Source: Acidobacteriota bacterium (GTDB lineage Bacteria; Acidobacteriota; Terriglobia; Terriglobales; Acidobacteriaceae). From it: 55,933 bases of DNA. The stretch is taken from the NCBI GenBank assembly GCA_013289875.1, contig JABCZC010000033.1, positions 1 through 55,933 of the forward strand, given 5' to 3'. This document shows, one piece after another, positions 26,817 to 34,583 of the stretch; position 1 is the stretch's first letter; every line of letters begins with the position of its first letter. The notes below the pieces were generated by a model that was given only the letters and a program-made list of their open reading frames with translations, had not been told where the DNA came from and made no database searches. Made by a program: the position numbers and the translations under genes.

Positions 26817-27257
26817 ATGGCCGATCAAGCCCCGCTGCACTTCGTCTTCTATTTCGCTGCGCCACCGGAGAAAGTTTGGGAGGGCTTCGTCTCGCCGGAG
26901 TCCAACCGTATCATCTTCGCGGGTGCGCAACTTCAATCGGACTTCCAGGCCGGTGGTTCGATGGATTGGGTCGGCCCCGGACCCGACGGCAAGCCCACCG
27001 TCTATGTCCGAGGCAAAATCGTGCGCTTCGAACCGCCGAAATTCCTCCAGTACACCTTCGCCCTGGGTCAAAGCGAGATGACTTCTCGCGTCACATTGGA
27101 ATTGACGCCGGAGACGGAAGCTACACGGGTTGCGGTCACGCACGACGAGTGGTCCGAAGGCGATCCCGGATACGCCTCCTGCGTTGACGGGTGGCCACGC
27201 ATACTTTCTCGTCTGAAAACCCTCATCGAGACCGGAAAAACATTCAAGCCACACTGA
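26817..27257 (+). CDS. SRPBCC (AHSA1-like) domain protein
   Basis: This 146-residue protein is one START/Bet v1-like domain: FYFAAPPEKVWEGFVSPE at the start, a GGSMDW strand, FEPPKFLQYTF, and a long C-terminal helix DGWPRILSRLKTLIET. AHSA1-like proteins bind hydrophobic ligands; most bacterial members have unknown roles. GAGGAG lies 5 bases before the ATG. It may be co-transcribed with ade. Confidence 0.85.
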   Translation: MADQAPLHFVFYFAAPPEKVWEGFVSPESNRIIFAGAQLQSDFQAGGSMDWVGPGPDGKPTVYVRGKIVRFEPPKFLQYTFALGQSEMTSRVTLELTPETEATRVAVTHDEWSEGDPGYASCVDGWPRILSRLKTLIETGKTFKPH

Positions 27258-27694
27258 GTCGGCAGTTTTCCGCTTGATGGCTCTTTGACCATGGGCGCGC
27301 ACGGTGAATCAGCCGTTACCCGCCGGAGATGAGTATCGCCGGACGTACAATCCGCGTGATATCCTCTGGCCAACGCACGAATATGCGAGACTCGGTGACC
27401 AAATCGGCGCACTCCTGCTGCAGGCGATCCAGCCGCAGCTTCTGGAGCCGCGCGTTTGCGCGCGCGATCGCCCCTCGCAAGCATCTCCGTGTGTTGCCCA
27501 CGCGCACGCGACCTAGCCTCTTCGGCAGCGACTAGTCGACGCTGCCCTCCGGCAACGCTTTCCCGCTCAAGCGAATGCGGTGTTCCGGAGAACGAAGAAA
27601 GACTCTCTCTCAAGCCCCCGTCTTAAGGCAAACAGGACCAGACGCACACCAGGCCCCAGCAGCCGGAATAACCGCCGGCATCAAGGAGAGAAAG
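27258..27694. other. 437 bp intergenic gap, no supported gene
   Basis: Open frames here (for example minus 27316-27507, Arg/Leu-rich) have no ribosome site and no recognisable family. The stretch could be decayed coding sequence or the leader of the aminotransferase gene. I see no hairpin with a T-run and no clear promoter. Confidence 0.4.
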
Positions 27695-29095
27695 ATGCAC
27701 ACTACGAAAGCAGAAATCTATGCCCAGTACGGACCGAAACTGGCGACCGCACTGCCCGGCCCCAAAGCAATCAGCATTGTTGAAGCAGACGACCGCCTTA
27801 TTTCCCCCAGCTATACGCGCTCCTATCCAATGGTGGCGAAGCGGGGACGCGGAGTGCGTGTCGAAGACGTGGACGGCAATGAGTTTCTGGACTTCGCCGC
27901 AGGCATCGCCGTGACCTCGACCGGCCACTGCCATCCGGAAGTCGTGAAGGCCATTCAGGAACAGGCCGCTGAGCTGATTCATATTTCGGGGACTGACTTT
28001 TACTACGAATCGCTCGTGACCATGGCCGAGCGGCTGTCGGCGATTGCCCCGATGCCCGGCCCGCATCGCTTCTACTACGGCAACTCGGGAGCCGAGGCAG
28101 TCGAGTGCGCCCTGAAAATTGCGCGCTACCATACTGGCCGCCAGAACATCATCGCCTTCTTCGGAGCCTTCCACGGTCGCACCATGGGCGCGCTTTCGCT
28201 TACCGCCTCAAAGCCGCAGCAGCGCCGCCGCTTCGCTCCGCTCATGCCTGGAGTGACACACGTTCGCTATCCCTATACGTATCGCGGATGCAGCGGCGGT
28301 CCGCAGGAAGAAGAGGCCTTTGCGCTGGGTTGCGCCCGGTACATCGAGGAGAAGCTCTTCAAGACGACGCTGCCGCCGGAGGAAGTCGCGGCGATCTTCA
28401 TCGAGCCGATCCAGGGCGAGGGCGGGTATGTGGTCGCGCCTCCGATCTTTATGCAGGAGCTGCGCCGGATCTGCGATAAGTACGGCATTCTGCTGGTAGC
28501 CGATGAAGTGCAGTCAGGAGCGGGCCGCACGGGCAAGTGGTGGGCCATCGAGCATACCGGCGTCGAGCCCGATATCGTCTGCATCGCCAAGGGTATCGCG
28601 TCAGGCATGCCGCTGGGCATCTGCATGACCCGTGCCGAAATCATGGACTGGAAGCCGGGCTCGCATGCGTCGACGTTCGGCGGCAATCCAATTTGCATTG
28701 CCGCAGCCCTTGCGACCATGAACGTGCTGGAGCGCGAAGGCATCGCCAACGCGGCAAAGATGGGCGAGCTAATGTTCGACCGCCTGCACAGCTGGCCGGC
28801 CAAGTTCGACATCGTCGGCGAGGTGCGCGGACGCGGCCTGATGATCGGCATCGAGATCGTGAAGGATCAGGAGTCGCGCGAACCCGCCGGCAGGTGGCGG
28901 GACCGCATCGTGGAGCTGGCTTTCGAGCGCGGGCTGCTGATTCTGGGCTGCGGCGAGACTGCGATCCGTCTGGCGCCACCGCTCATCGTCAACGAACATG
29001 AGGCGTCAATTGCGCTCGATATTCTCGACGAGTGCATCACACTGGTCGAGGAAGAGCAGGCGCAGAGGAGCGCACTGGCGGAATCCGCCGTTTAG
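27695..29095 (+). CDS. Class III PLP-dependent aminotransferase (GabT/ArgD-like)
   Basis: The 466-residue protein has the family landmarks: DVDGNEFLDFAAGIAV, YGNSGAEAVECALKIAR, FFGAFHGRTMGALSLT, IEPIQGEGGY, LLVADEVQSGAGRTG and the PLP lysine in CIAKGIASGMPLG. It moves an amino group from a terminal amine such as 4-aminobutyrate, acetylornithine or a related omega-amino acid to 2-oxoglutarate. The N-terminal extension (PGPKAISIVEADDRLISPSY) is typical of acetylornithine-aminotransferase-family GabT homologues. The ATG at 27695 has AAGGAG 6 bases upstream; the open frame begins earlier, at 27575. Confidence 0.9.
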   Translation: MHTTKAEIYAQYGPKLATALPGPKAISIVEADDRLISPSYTRSYPMVAKRGRGVRVEDVDGNEFLDFAAGIAVTSTGHCHPEVVKAIQEQAAELIHISGTDFYYESLVTMAERLSAIAPMPGPHRFYYGNSGAEAVECALKIARYHTGRQNIIAFFGAFHGRTMGALSLTASKPQQRRRFAPLMPGVTHVRYPYTYRGCSGGPQEEEAFALGCARYIEEKLFKTTLPPEEVAAIFIEPIQGEGGYVVAPPIFMQELRRICDKYGILLVADEVQSGAGRTGKWWAIEHTGVEPDIVCIAKGIASGMPLGICMTRAEIMDWKPGSHASTFGGNPICIAAALATMNVLEREGIANAAKMGELMFDRLHSWPAKFDIVGEVRGRGLMIGIEIVKDQESREPAGRWRDRIVELAFERGLLILGCGETAIRLAPPLIVNEHEASIALDILDECITLVEEEQAQRSALAESAV

Positions 29096-29372
29096 CAGCG
29101 GGTCGGGCTCGATCGCCTGAAATAACGCCGCTGCTATGCTTTAGCCGACTTGAATCGCGATTCACCCGGGCGGTGGAGATCCGCCAAGATCTCCGCCGCC
29201 TAGCTGCACATTCCATCCTGTCCAGCACCATATTTTCTTCTGTAACGTTTTTCCTCCCGCCTCCACTATCCATTCGTGTCGAGGCCAGCTGACGAAAGCC
29301 ACGACAAATCTGTTTGTGCCACCTGATGGTATTTCTGCCTTGGTTCACTTCATCCGACTTCAGAGGAACGAT
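29096..29372. other. Intergenic region before the sigma-factor cluster, with hairpin
   Basis: There is no gene here. The main structure is the hairpin at 29169-29200. The rest, including CCATATTTTCTTCTGTAACG, is AT-richer than its surroundings and may hold the promoter of the downstream cluster. Confidence 0.4.
29169..29200. terminator. Strong GC-rich hairpin after the aminotransferase gene
   Basis: GGCGGTGGAGATC pairs with GATCTCCGCCGCC (12 of 13 pairs) around a 6-base loop, 73 bp after the aminotransferase stop. There is no T-run, so it is not a classical intrinsic terminator. It could pause polymerase or protect the 3' end of the message. Confidence 0.4.
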
Positions 29373-29582
29373 ATGCATGCGAATGGGACAGCTGGTAATG
29401 AAAGAGAAAAGAAGGGCTTTGCTAACGGTCATATCGAGACGCTGGTCCTCGACCACGTCGGAGGCGGCAGTTCTCATGACGCGAGCAATGCCATGGATCA
29501 TTTATATGGCACAACAACGCTGACCGAGCGCGTGGTGGGATTTCTGGAACGGTACAACCAGTCTGTATTCGGGTTCGGGTAG
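29373..29582 (+). CDS. Hypothetical 69-residue protein upstream of the sigma factor
   Basis: No family is recognised. The ATG at 29373 has AGAGGAAC just upstream, a good ribosome site. The product is hydrophilic, with Gly/His/Ser stretches (DHVGGGSSHDASNAMDHLYG) and a C-terminal LTERVVGFLERYNQSVFGFG. It has no signal peptide or membrane helix. Its position ahead of the sigma gene suggests a leader or small regulator, but chance coding cannot be excluded. Confidence 0.35.
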   Translation: MHANGTAGNEREKKGFANGHIETLVLDHVGGGSSHDASNAMDHLYGTTTLTERVVGFLERYNQSVFGFG

Positions 29583-29654
29583 GCGACGAATGAGGCTTTG
29601 GACTGAGCCCGCCCGCTGTCGGCGAGTCACGGTCAAACCAGACCGGAGATTTCG

Positions 29655-29679
29655 GGCGGGCAGCGGAACGCTGCCCGCC
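29655..29679 (+). promoter_or_regulatory. Perfect hairpin in the sigma-factor leader, with alternative pairing
   Basis: GGCGGGCAGC-GGAAC-GCTGCCCGCC forms a perfect 10 bp stem 46 bp before the sigma-factor start. The left arm region CGGGCGGGC (29653-29661) is also perfectly complementary to GCCCGCCCG at 29607-29615, so two exclusive structures are possible in the RNA. This could be attenuation or translational control, or a protein-binding dyad in DNA. Confidence 0.4.
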
Positions 29680-29724
29680 ACAGCCACCCAGTATTTGGAA
29701 GAACTTCCCCCCAGGAGTGTAAAC

Positions 29725-30345
29725 TTGGGCGCGTGCCCAGTCGCTTCGGAGGAACGAGGCTTGGAATTTTTTGCGTTCGATGCGCCGTACCTTGACCGGC
29801 TCAAATCTGGAGACGCGCAGACTGAAGAGCATTTTGTCAGGTACTTCAGCGAACTTATCCGCCTCAAACTGCGCTCCCGATTGAACTCCAAAGAAGCCAT
29901 TGAGGATGTCCGGCAGGAGACCTTCGTTCGGGTGCTCTCGCTATTGCGCGCCGAAAAAGGCCTGAGACAGGCTGATCGGCTGGGAGCATTCGTCAATTCG
30001 GTTTGCAACAACGTGCTGCTGGAGCATTACCGCTCCAAGAGTAAGAGCGACTCCAACCTTGAAGATGCTCCGGATGCGATCCTGGTCAACCGGGAACCCG
30101 ATGCGCTGAGTCTTCTGGAGACAAAGGACACGGAGAAAGTTGTTCGACAGATTCTGAACGAGTTGACGGAGCGGGACAGGAGTCTGCTCCGTTCCGTGCT
30201 GCTGGAGGAGCGCGATAAGGACGAGGTTTGCGCGGAGCTTGGCATTACCCGGGAGTATTTGAGGGTGTTGATCCACCGGGCGAAGCAGTCCTTCAAGATT
30301 TTTTATCTGAACCGCTTAGGCGAGAAAAGGCCCGGGAGTCTGTGA
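29725..30345 (+). CDS. ECF-like RNA polymerase sigma factor
   Basis: In the product of about 206 residues, sigma region 2 is seen in EEHFVRYFSELIRLKLRSRL and EDVRQETFVRVLSLL. Region 4 is in LTERDRSLLRSVLLEERDK with the recognition helix GITREYLRVLIHRAKQSF. It directs RNA polymerase to its own promoter set. The start is uncertain: TTG 29725 has AGGAG 7 bases upstream, while TTG 29761 has GAGG 8 bases upstream and begins at the conserved LEFFAFDAPYLDRL. The gene for a zinc-finger anti-sigma factor follows 44 bp later. Confidence 0.86.
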   Translation: MGACPVASEERGLEFFAFDAPYLDRLKSGDAQTEEHFVRYFSELIRLKLRSRLNSKEAIEDVRQETFVRVLSLLRAEKGLRQADRLGAFVNSVCNNVLLEHYRSKSKSDSNLEDAPDAILVNREPDALSLLETKDTEKVVRQILNELTERDRSLLRSVLLEERDKDEVCAELGITREYLRVLIHRAKQSFKIFYLNRLGEKRPGSL

Positions 30346-30389
30346 AACGTTTTCCGATCCTGAGCACTATAGAGTTGAGGCCATAATGC

Positions 30390-31079
30390 ATGGATCACCA
30401 TGATGCTGTCCGGCTCTCACTAGTGGAAAAATATCTACTGGACGAGCTGCCCCCCGAATTTCGTGACGAGTTTGAGGAACACTACTTCGATTGCCAGGAG
30501 TGCGCCGCCGATCTGCGCGCGACGGCTGCGTTCGTTGACGCTGCGAAGAAAGAGCTGAAGGCTTTTCCTGCCGCAAAGCCCAGACCGAGCCCGGCGAAGA
30601 AGCCGCGCCTGGCATGGCTCTGGGCGCCGGCGTTTGTCCTGCCCGCTCTGGCCGCATGCCTGCTGGTCATCGCGTATCAGAACTTCGTGGTCTTTCCGCA
30701 CTTCAGGAGCGCGCTCGCGGAGTTGCGTACTCCGGAGATTCTGCCCTCGGTCTCGCTGGTCGGAGGCAACAGCCGCGGCGGCCAGACTCCATCGATAACC
30801 GTGCATGGTGCGCAGCCCTTTCTCGTGCTTGTCGATATTCCGCCTCAAGATCGCTTTTCGAGCTACACTTGTCTGCTGTATTCTCCGTCCGGTTCCCTTG
30901 TCTGGCGTGTTCAGGTTTCTGCCCAGTTAGCGAAAGATACTGTCTCCATACGCGTGCCCCCGGTCAACAGGATGGCTGGCAGCTACACGCTGATGGTGCA
31001 GGGAAACACGGATCGGACTCCGGCCGAGACTGGCGTCGATCTGGGGCACTATCGTTTTACGTTAAACACTCAGAATTGA
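30390..31079 (+). CDS. Zinc-finger anti-sigma factor, membrane-bound
   Basis: The protein has 229 residues. The N-terminal anti-sigma domain has the H-x3-C-x2-C zinc motif EHYFDCQECAADL (residues about 31-43). One membrane helix follows (APAFVLPALAACLLVIAY, about 78-97), and an outer beta-rich domain of about 125 residues. Such proteins hold their sigma factor at the membrane until a signal releases it. Its place directly after the sigma gene fits a cognate pair. The outer domain (SITVHGAQPFLVLVDI ... GSYTLMVQG) may sense envelope state; this is inference. Confidence 0.85.
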   Translation: MDHHDAVRLSLVEKYLLDELPPEFRDEFEEHYFDCQECAADLRATAAFVDAAKKELKAFPAAKPRPSPAKKPRLAWLWAPAFVLPALAACLLVIAYQNFVVFPHFRSALAELRTPEILPSVSLVGGNSRGGQTPSITVHGAQPFLVLVDIPPQDRFSSYTCLLYSPSGSLVWRVQVSAQLAKDTVSIRVPPVNRMAGSYTLMVQGNTDRTPAETGVDLGHYRFTLNTQN

Positions 31080-31101
31080 TATCTCACTTGCGAAGGCAGC
31101 C

Positions 31102-31935
31102 ATGCGATTCGATGCCAAGAAGGTTTTCTACTTTCACACAGACGCGAACTCGCTGGGCGGGTTCATTGAAAAGCCATTCCAGAAAATCGTACCTTCTCAA
31201 GCGTCGGTGTCGCTGCCCGCAGTTGGCGGACATGTAACCCAGCGAACGGAAGCCTTCAATTTCGAGGAAATCATTTCCTGCCGCGCGGCCTATACCCGGG
31301 TATCCGGCCGGGAGGTGGAGAAGGACGGCCCGTGGTCGACGGTGGTCACGTCAGTGATCGAAGGATTGAACATCCTCGAAGTCGTGACAGCGGAGCGGAT
31401 AGTGGCTCAGATATCTGTCGAATACACAAGAGAAGACGGATACCCTAAAATCTCTCTGGCTGGTTCTCATTTCGAACGTCTGCGGCTGGGGGGATCCGAG
31501 GCTTTTCCCACGTTGAATAGCAGTCTGCTCGATGCAGGGCGTGGCGGAGACGCTTCCCAGTCCATAGTCACCTGGCCGGTTTTTCAGAAGACTGGCCGGG
31601 AACAGGCTAGCAGGCTGATTGATGGCATTGAGGGAGACCGGGATACTCCCCAATGGGTCGTCGAGAGATTCGGATGGATGAACTCCGATCGCGAGTCAGG
31701 GGAAGACGGATGTGTTCTCTGTTCGTTGGTGGACGGCGTAGATCAGGCGGTCCCTGGCAGGTCATTCGGCCATGTCGTGGAGATTCCGGACTTCGGGAGG
31801 ATCTTCCTCGCCGAGCTGCTGGTTTTTCCGCGCTCGATTCAGCTATCGATGATCCGGGCCGAGCTGGGCTGCCACACCGCGGGGGCGGCGAGCGCAGCCA
31901 GCGGGGTTGTCGGCGGCCACATGGTTCCACCATAG
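31102..31935 (+). CDS. Conserved beta-rich protein (choice-of-anchor P-like), sigma cluster
   Basis: This 277-residue protein has no signal peptide or membrane helix. Alternating hydrophobic strands with landmarks ASVSLPAVGG, SVIEGLNILEVVTAERIVAQ, GSHFERLRLGG and VVEIPDFGRIFLAELL resemble the spacing of choice-of-anchor P repeats. This likeness is from pattern memory, not a search. GAAGG precedes the ATG. It lies 22 bp after the anti-sigma gene, and its 3' end overlaps the frame of the TPR-CHAT gene. Its function is unknown; the context suggests a sensor or substrate in the same cassette. Confidence 0.6.
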   Translation: MRFDAKKVFYFHTDANSLGGFIEKPFQKIVPSQASVSLPAVGGHVTQRTEAFNFEEIISCRAAYTRVSGREVEKDGPWSTVVTSVIEGLNILEVVTAERIVAQISVEYTREDGYPKISLAGSHFERLRLGGSEAFPTLNSSLLDAGRGGDASQSIVTWPVFQKTGREQASRLIDGIEGDRDTPQWVVERFGWMNSDRESGEDGCVLCSLVDGVDQAVPGRSFGHVVEIPDFGRIFLAELLVFPRSIQLSMIRAELGCHTAGAASAASGVVGGHMVPP

Positions 31936-34430
31936 CCCTAGCTGCTTTTTTAGCATCGGCCGCTTTCCTGACTGGATGCCACCCGTCGGCGAAGCAGGGC
32001 TCGGGCAGTGAGGACCCGGCAGAGACCTATCAAAAGATTCACGGCGATTTCCTGCACGGCAATCTGGATGTCGCGGAGCAGAAAGCAGAGAAGGCGCGCA
32101 AGGACTTCTCCGGCCGCAATGCGGACTGGGCCATGAAGTTCCGTCTTCTCGAAGCCGAGATCCTTACCTACCAAGGCCGACGCCCGGATGTAATTGCCAT
32201 GCTCAACAGTCCGGACGTTTCCTACCCTACCGCCGGCGACCTCGCGATCAAGCGAGACTTACTCTGCGGCCTGGCGAACGCCCGGCTCGGCCAGGGAGAA
32301 CTATCGGATCGGGAATTACAGGAGGCGCGGCGCCTGTCCGACTCAAGCAACTCGCAGTTGACCGGGGAGGTGTTGAGGACCGAAGCCCAGATTCAGGTCT
32401 ATCGCAATCAATTGCCTGAATCCGTCAATCTATTCCGGAAAAGTGCCGACTTTGCCCGCGCGCATGGCGACGCGTTTCTCGAGGCCAGCGATCTCTTGAA
32501 TCTCGGCCTGGTCGCTCTGGACATGGAGCACTACGACGAATCTCTTGCTCTGTTGAACCGCGCCGCGGACTTCGCCAGACCGATTCAAGCGCGGCCGGTC
32601 ATTGAAGCTGCCCTGGGTAACGTGGGTTTGGCTTATTTCTATCTAGGAGATTTTGAAAAGGCGCTCTCCAATTTTCAACAGGCCGAGCACGAAGCGAAGG
32701 AAATTGGAACGACGAGCGCGCAGGTCGATTGGTTGTGGGATGCCGGAAGGTCCTACTACAAGCTCGGCGATCTAGACCAGGCAAAGAGGTGTTACGAACA
32801 GTCGCTAAAGGCCGCCGAGGCCATCGGTGAACCGGAAGAGATTGTAGGCATCAATACGGTGCTGGGGTTCCTGCTTTATCAGCAGGGGCAATACGATTCG
32901 GCAAAAGAGCACAGCGATGAGGCTATTCGCACAGCGCGCATGTCGGGAGACAAGGTTGCAGCCAACTATCCCTTGTTCCTGCAAGCGCTCCTCGCTACCC
33001 GGCAGGAAAATGGCCCGAATGCGGAGCGCATGCTGATGCAGGTCGATCAGGACTCGGCGGATACGCCATCGCTTCAATGGGAGATCGAGAATGCGATCGG
33101 GAATTTCTACATGGCCAAGCACCAGTTGGAGGCGGCCGATCTCTGGTATCGCAAAGCCATCGATACCTTCGAAACCCAGCGGGACGCGCTCAAGGATGAA
33201 GAGCTGAAGCTGCCTTTTTTTGCGAATGGCGACGCGCTGTACCGCGACTACGCCGATCTTCTCATTCAGTCTCAGAGGCAGGATGAGGCTTTACAGTTTC
33301 TCGATCTGGGCCGGGCGAGGACTTTGGCGGAAGGTCTGGGACAAGCGAAGCAGAAATCTCATTCGCCGCAGAAGGAGGCAATGAACGCGCAGTCGGTTGC
33401 CCGCAAGCTCGATGCCACGATCCTGTTCTACTCGCTCGGGCCGGACAAATCCTGGCTATGGGCTGTCACCGCGAATCGAACGCGGCTCTTTGTGCTTCCC
33501 AAACAGCCGGAGATTGATGCCCATGTCCAGGCTTATCAGAGAGCCATCCTGCGATCGAGCGATCCGGTAAGAGATATAAACGAAGACGCACGCTCTCTAT
33601 ACGAAACCCTCGTTGCGCCTGCAGCGTCGATGATCCCTCAAGGCTCGAGGGTTATTATCATCCCTGATGGCAGCCTGAACGGATTGAATTTCGAGACGCT
33701 TCTCGCGCCCGTAGGCGAACGGCTTCATTATTGGATTGAAGATGTAACAGTGACCAGTGCAAATTCGATCCGCCTCCTCTCCCGGATCGACGGACGCTCT
33801 TCAGAGACGGAAAAAGAAAACCTGTTGTTGTTTGGCGACCCTGTTTCGCCGGCCGCGGAATATGAGAATCTTCCCAATGCTCCTGCCGAGATCGACAGCA
33901 TTCAAAGGCACTTTGCGCCAGACCGACGCACGGTAGAGACGCGGGCTGCAGCGGTGCCCGCGGCGTACTCAGCCAACCGGCCGGATCGATTCTCCTACAT
34001 CCACTTCGTCGCGCATGGAACGGCAAGCCGGTTGAGTCCACTGGATTCAGCGGTAGTGCTTTCGGCGCCGCCTGGGCATTCGGACAGCTTCAAGCTCTAC
34101 GCGCGGGACATCGTGCACCAGCCGCTGCACGCGAGACTGGTAACCATCTCGGCGTGCTACGGATCGGGCCTTCGCGCCTATGCCGGCGAGGGGCTGGTGG
34201 GCTTGTCCTGGGCGTTTCTTCGTGCCGGCGCGCACAACGTGATCGGCGCGTTGTGGGAGGTCAATGACGCTTCCACGTCGCTGCTCATGGATCGGCTTTA
34301 CACCGAGCTGAACGCCGGAAACCGGCCTGACGCGGCCCTCCGCACAGCAAAGTTGTCGCTGATTCATTCCCAGGGCATATACCGCAAGCCCCTTTACTGG
34401 GGTGCCTTTCAACTCTATGCGGGCTCGTAG
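31710..34430 (+). CDS. TPR-CHAT caspase-like protein, predicted lipoprotein
   Basis: After a signal peptide with lipobox FLTGC (Cys coded at about 31975), TPR repeats fill about 500 residues (LNLGLVALDMEHYDESLALL, GNVGLAYFYLGDFEKALSNF and others). The C-terminal CHAT peptidase has His in IHFVAHG (about 769 from 31710) and Cys in TISACYGSG (about 816), then GLSWAFLRAGAHNVIGALW. CHAT proteases are caspase relatives; several are effectors of bacterial defence. The start is unclear: the last ATG/GTG/TTG before the lipobox is the ATG at 31710, deep in the upstream gene. Only ATA 31932 or CTG 31869 lie closer. Confidence 0.85.
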   Translation: MCSLFVGGRRRSGGPWQVIRPCRGDSGLREDLPRRAAGFSALDSAIDDPGRAGLPHRGGGERSQRGCRRPHGSTIALAAFLASAAFLTGCHPSAKQGSGSEDPAETYQKIHGDFLHGNLDVAEQKAEKARKDFSGRNADWAMKFRLLEAEILTYQGRRPDVIAMLNSPDVSYPTAGDLAIKRDLLCGLANARLGQGELSDRELQEARRLSDSSNSQLTGEVLRTEAQIQVYRNQLPESVNLFRKSADFARAHGDAFLEASDLLNLGLVALDMEHYDESLALLNRAADFARPIQARPVIEAALGNVGLAYFYLGDFEKALSNFQQAEHEAKEIGTTSAQVDWLWDAGRSYYKLGDLDQAKRCYEQSLKAAEAIGEPEEIVGINTVLGFLLYQQGQYDSAKEHSDEAIRTARMSGDKVAANYPLFLQALLATRQENGPNAERMLMQVDQDSADTPSLQWEIENAIGNFYMAKHQLEAADLWYRKAIDTFETQRDALKDEELKLPFFANGDALYRDYADLLIQSQRQDEALQFLDLGRARTLAEGLGQAKQKSHSPQKEAMNAQSVARKLDATILFYSLGPDKSWLWAVTANRTRLFVLPKQPEIDAHVQAYQRAILRSSDPVRDINEDARSLYETLVAPAASMIPQGSRVIIIPDGSLNGLNFETLLAPVGERLHYWIEDVTVTSANSIRLLSRIDGRSSETEKENLLLFGDPVSPAAEYENLPNAPAEIDSIQRHFAPDRRTVETRAAAVPAAYSANRPDRFSYIHFVAHGTASRLSPLDSAVVLSAPPGHSDSFKLYARDIVHQPLHARLVTISACYGSGLRAYAGEGLVGLSWAFLRAGAHNVIGALWEVNDASTSLLMDRLYTELNAGNRPDAALRTAKLSLIHSQGIYRKPLYWGAFQLYAGS

Positions 34431-34583
34431 CGCTCCTAAATGCTCTTCGCTTCGCCGGCCTGACAACGGCCGGGTTGCCTTCCCTTCTTCGGCGCGAGAG
34501 AATCAGTCGGCCATCTCTGCTGCGTGACGCTCGTTTGCATCCCACACAACGAATTTGGCGATCGTCGAAAGGGGCTTGGAAAT

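Noticed and set aside
27068..27613. 181-residue minus-strand frame over the SRPBCC gene and the following gap
   Set aside because: Arg-rich composition, antisense to a well-supported domain and no ribosome site.
31653..31930. N-terminal extension of the TPR-CHAT protein from 31653
   Set aside because: Arg/Gly-rich shadow of the conserved upstream gene; it would bury the lipobox about 108 residues from the N-terminus.
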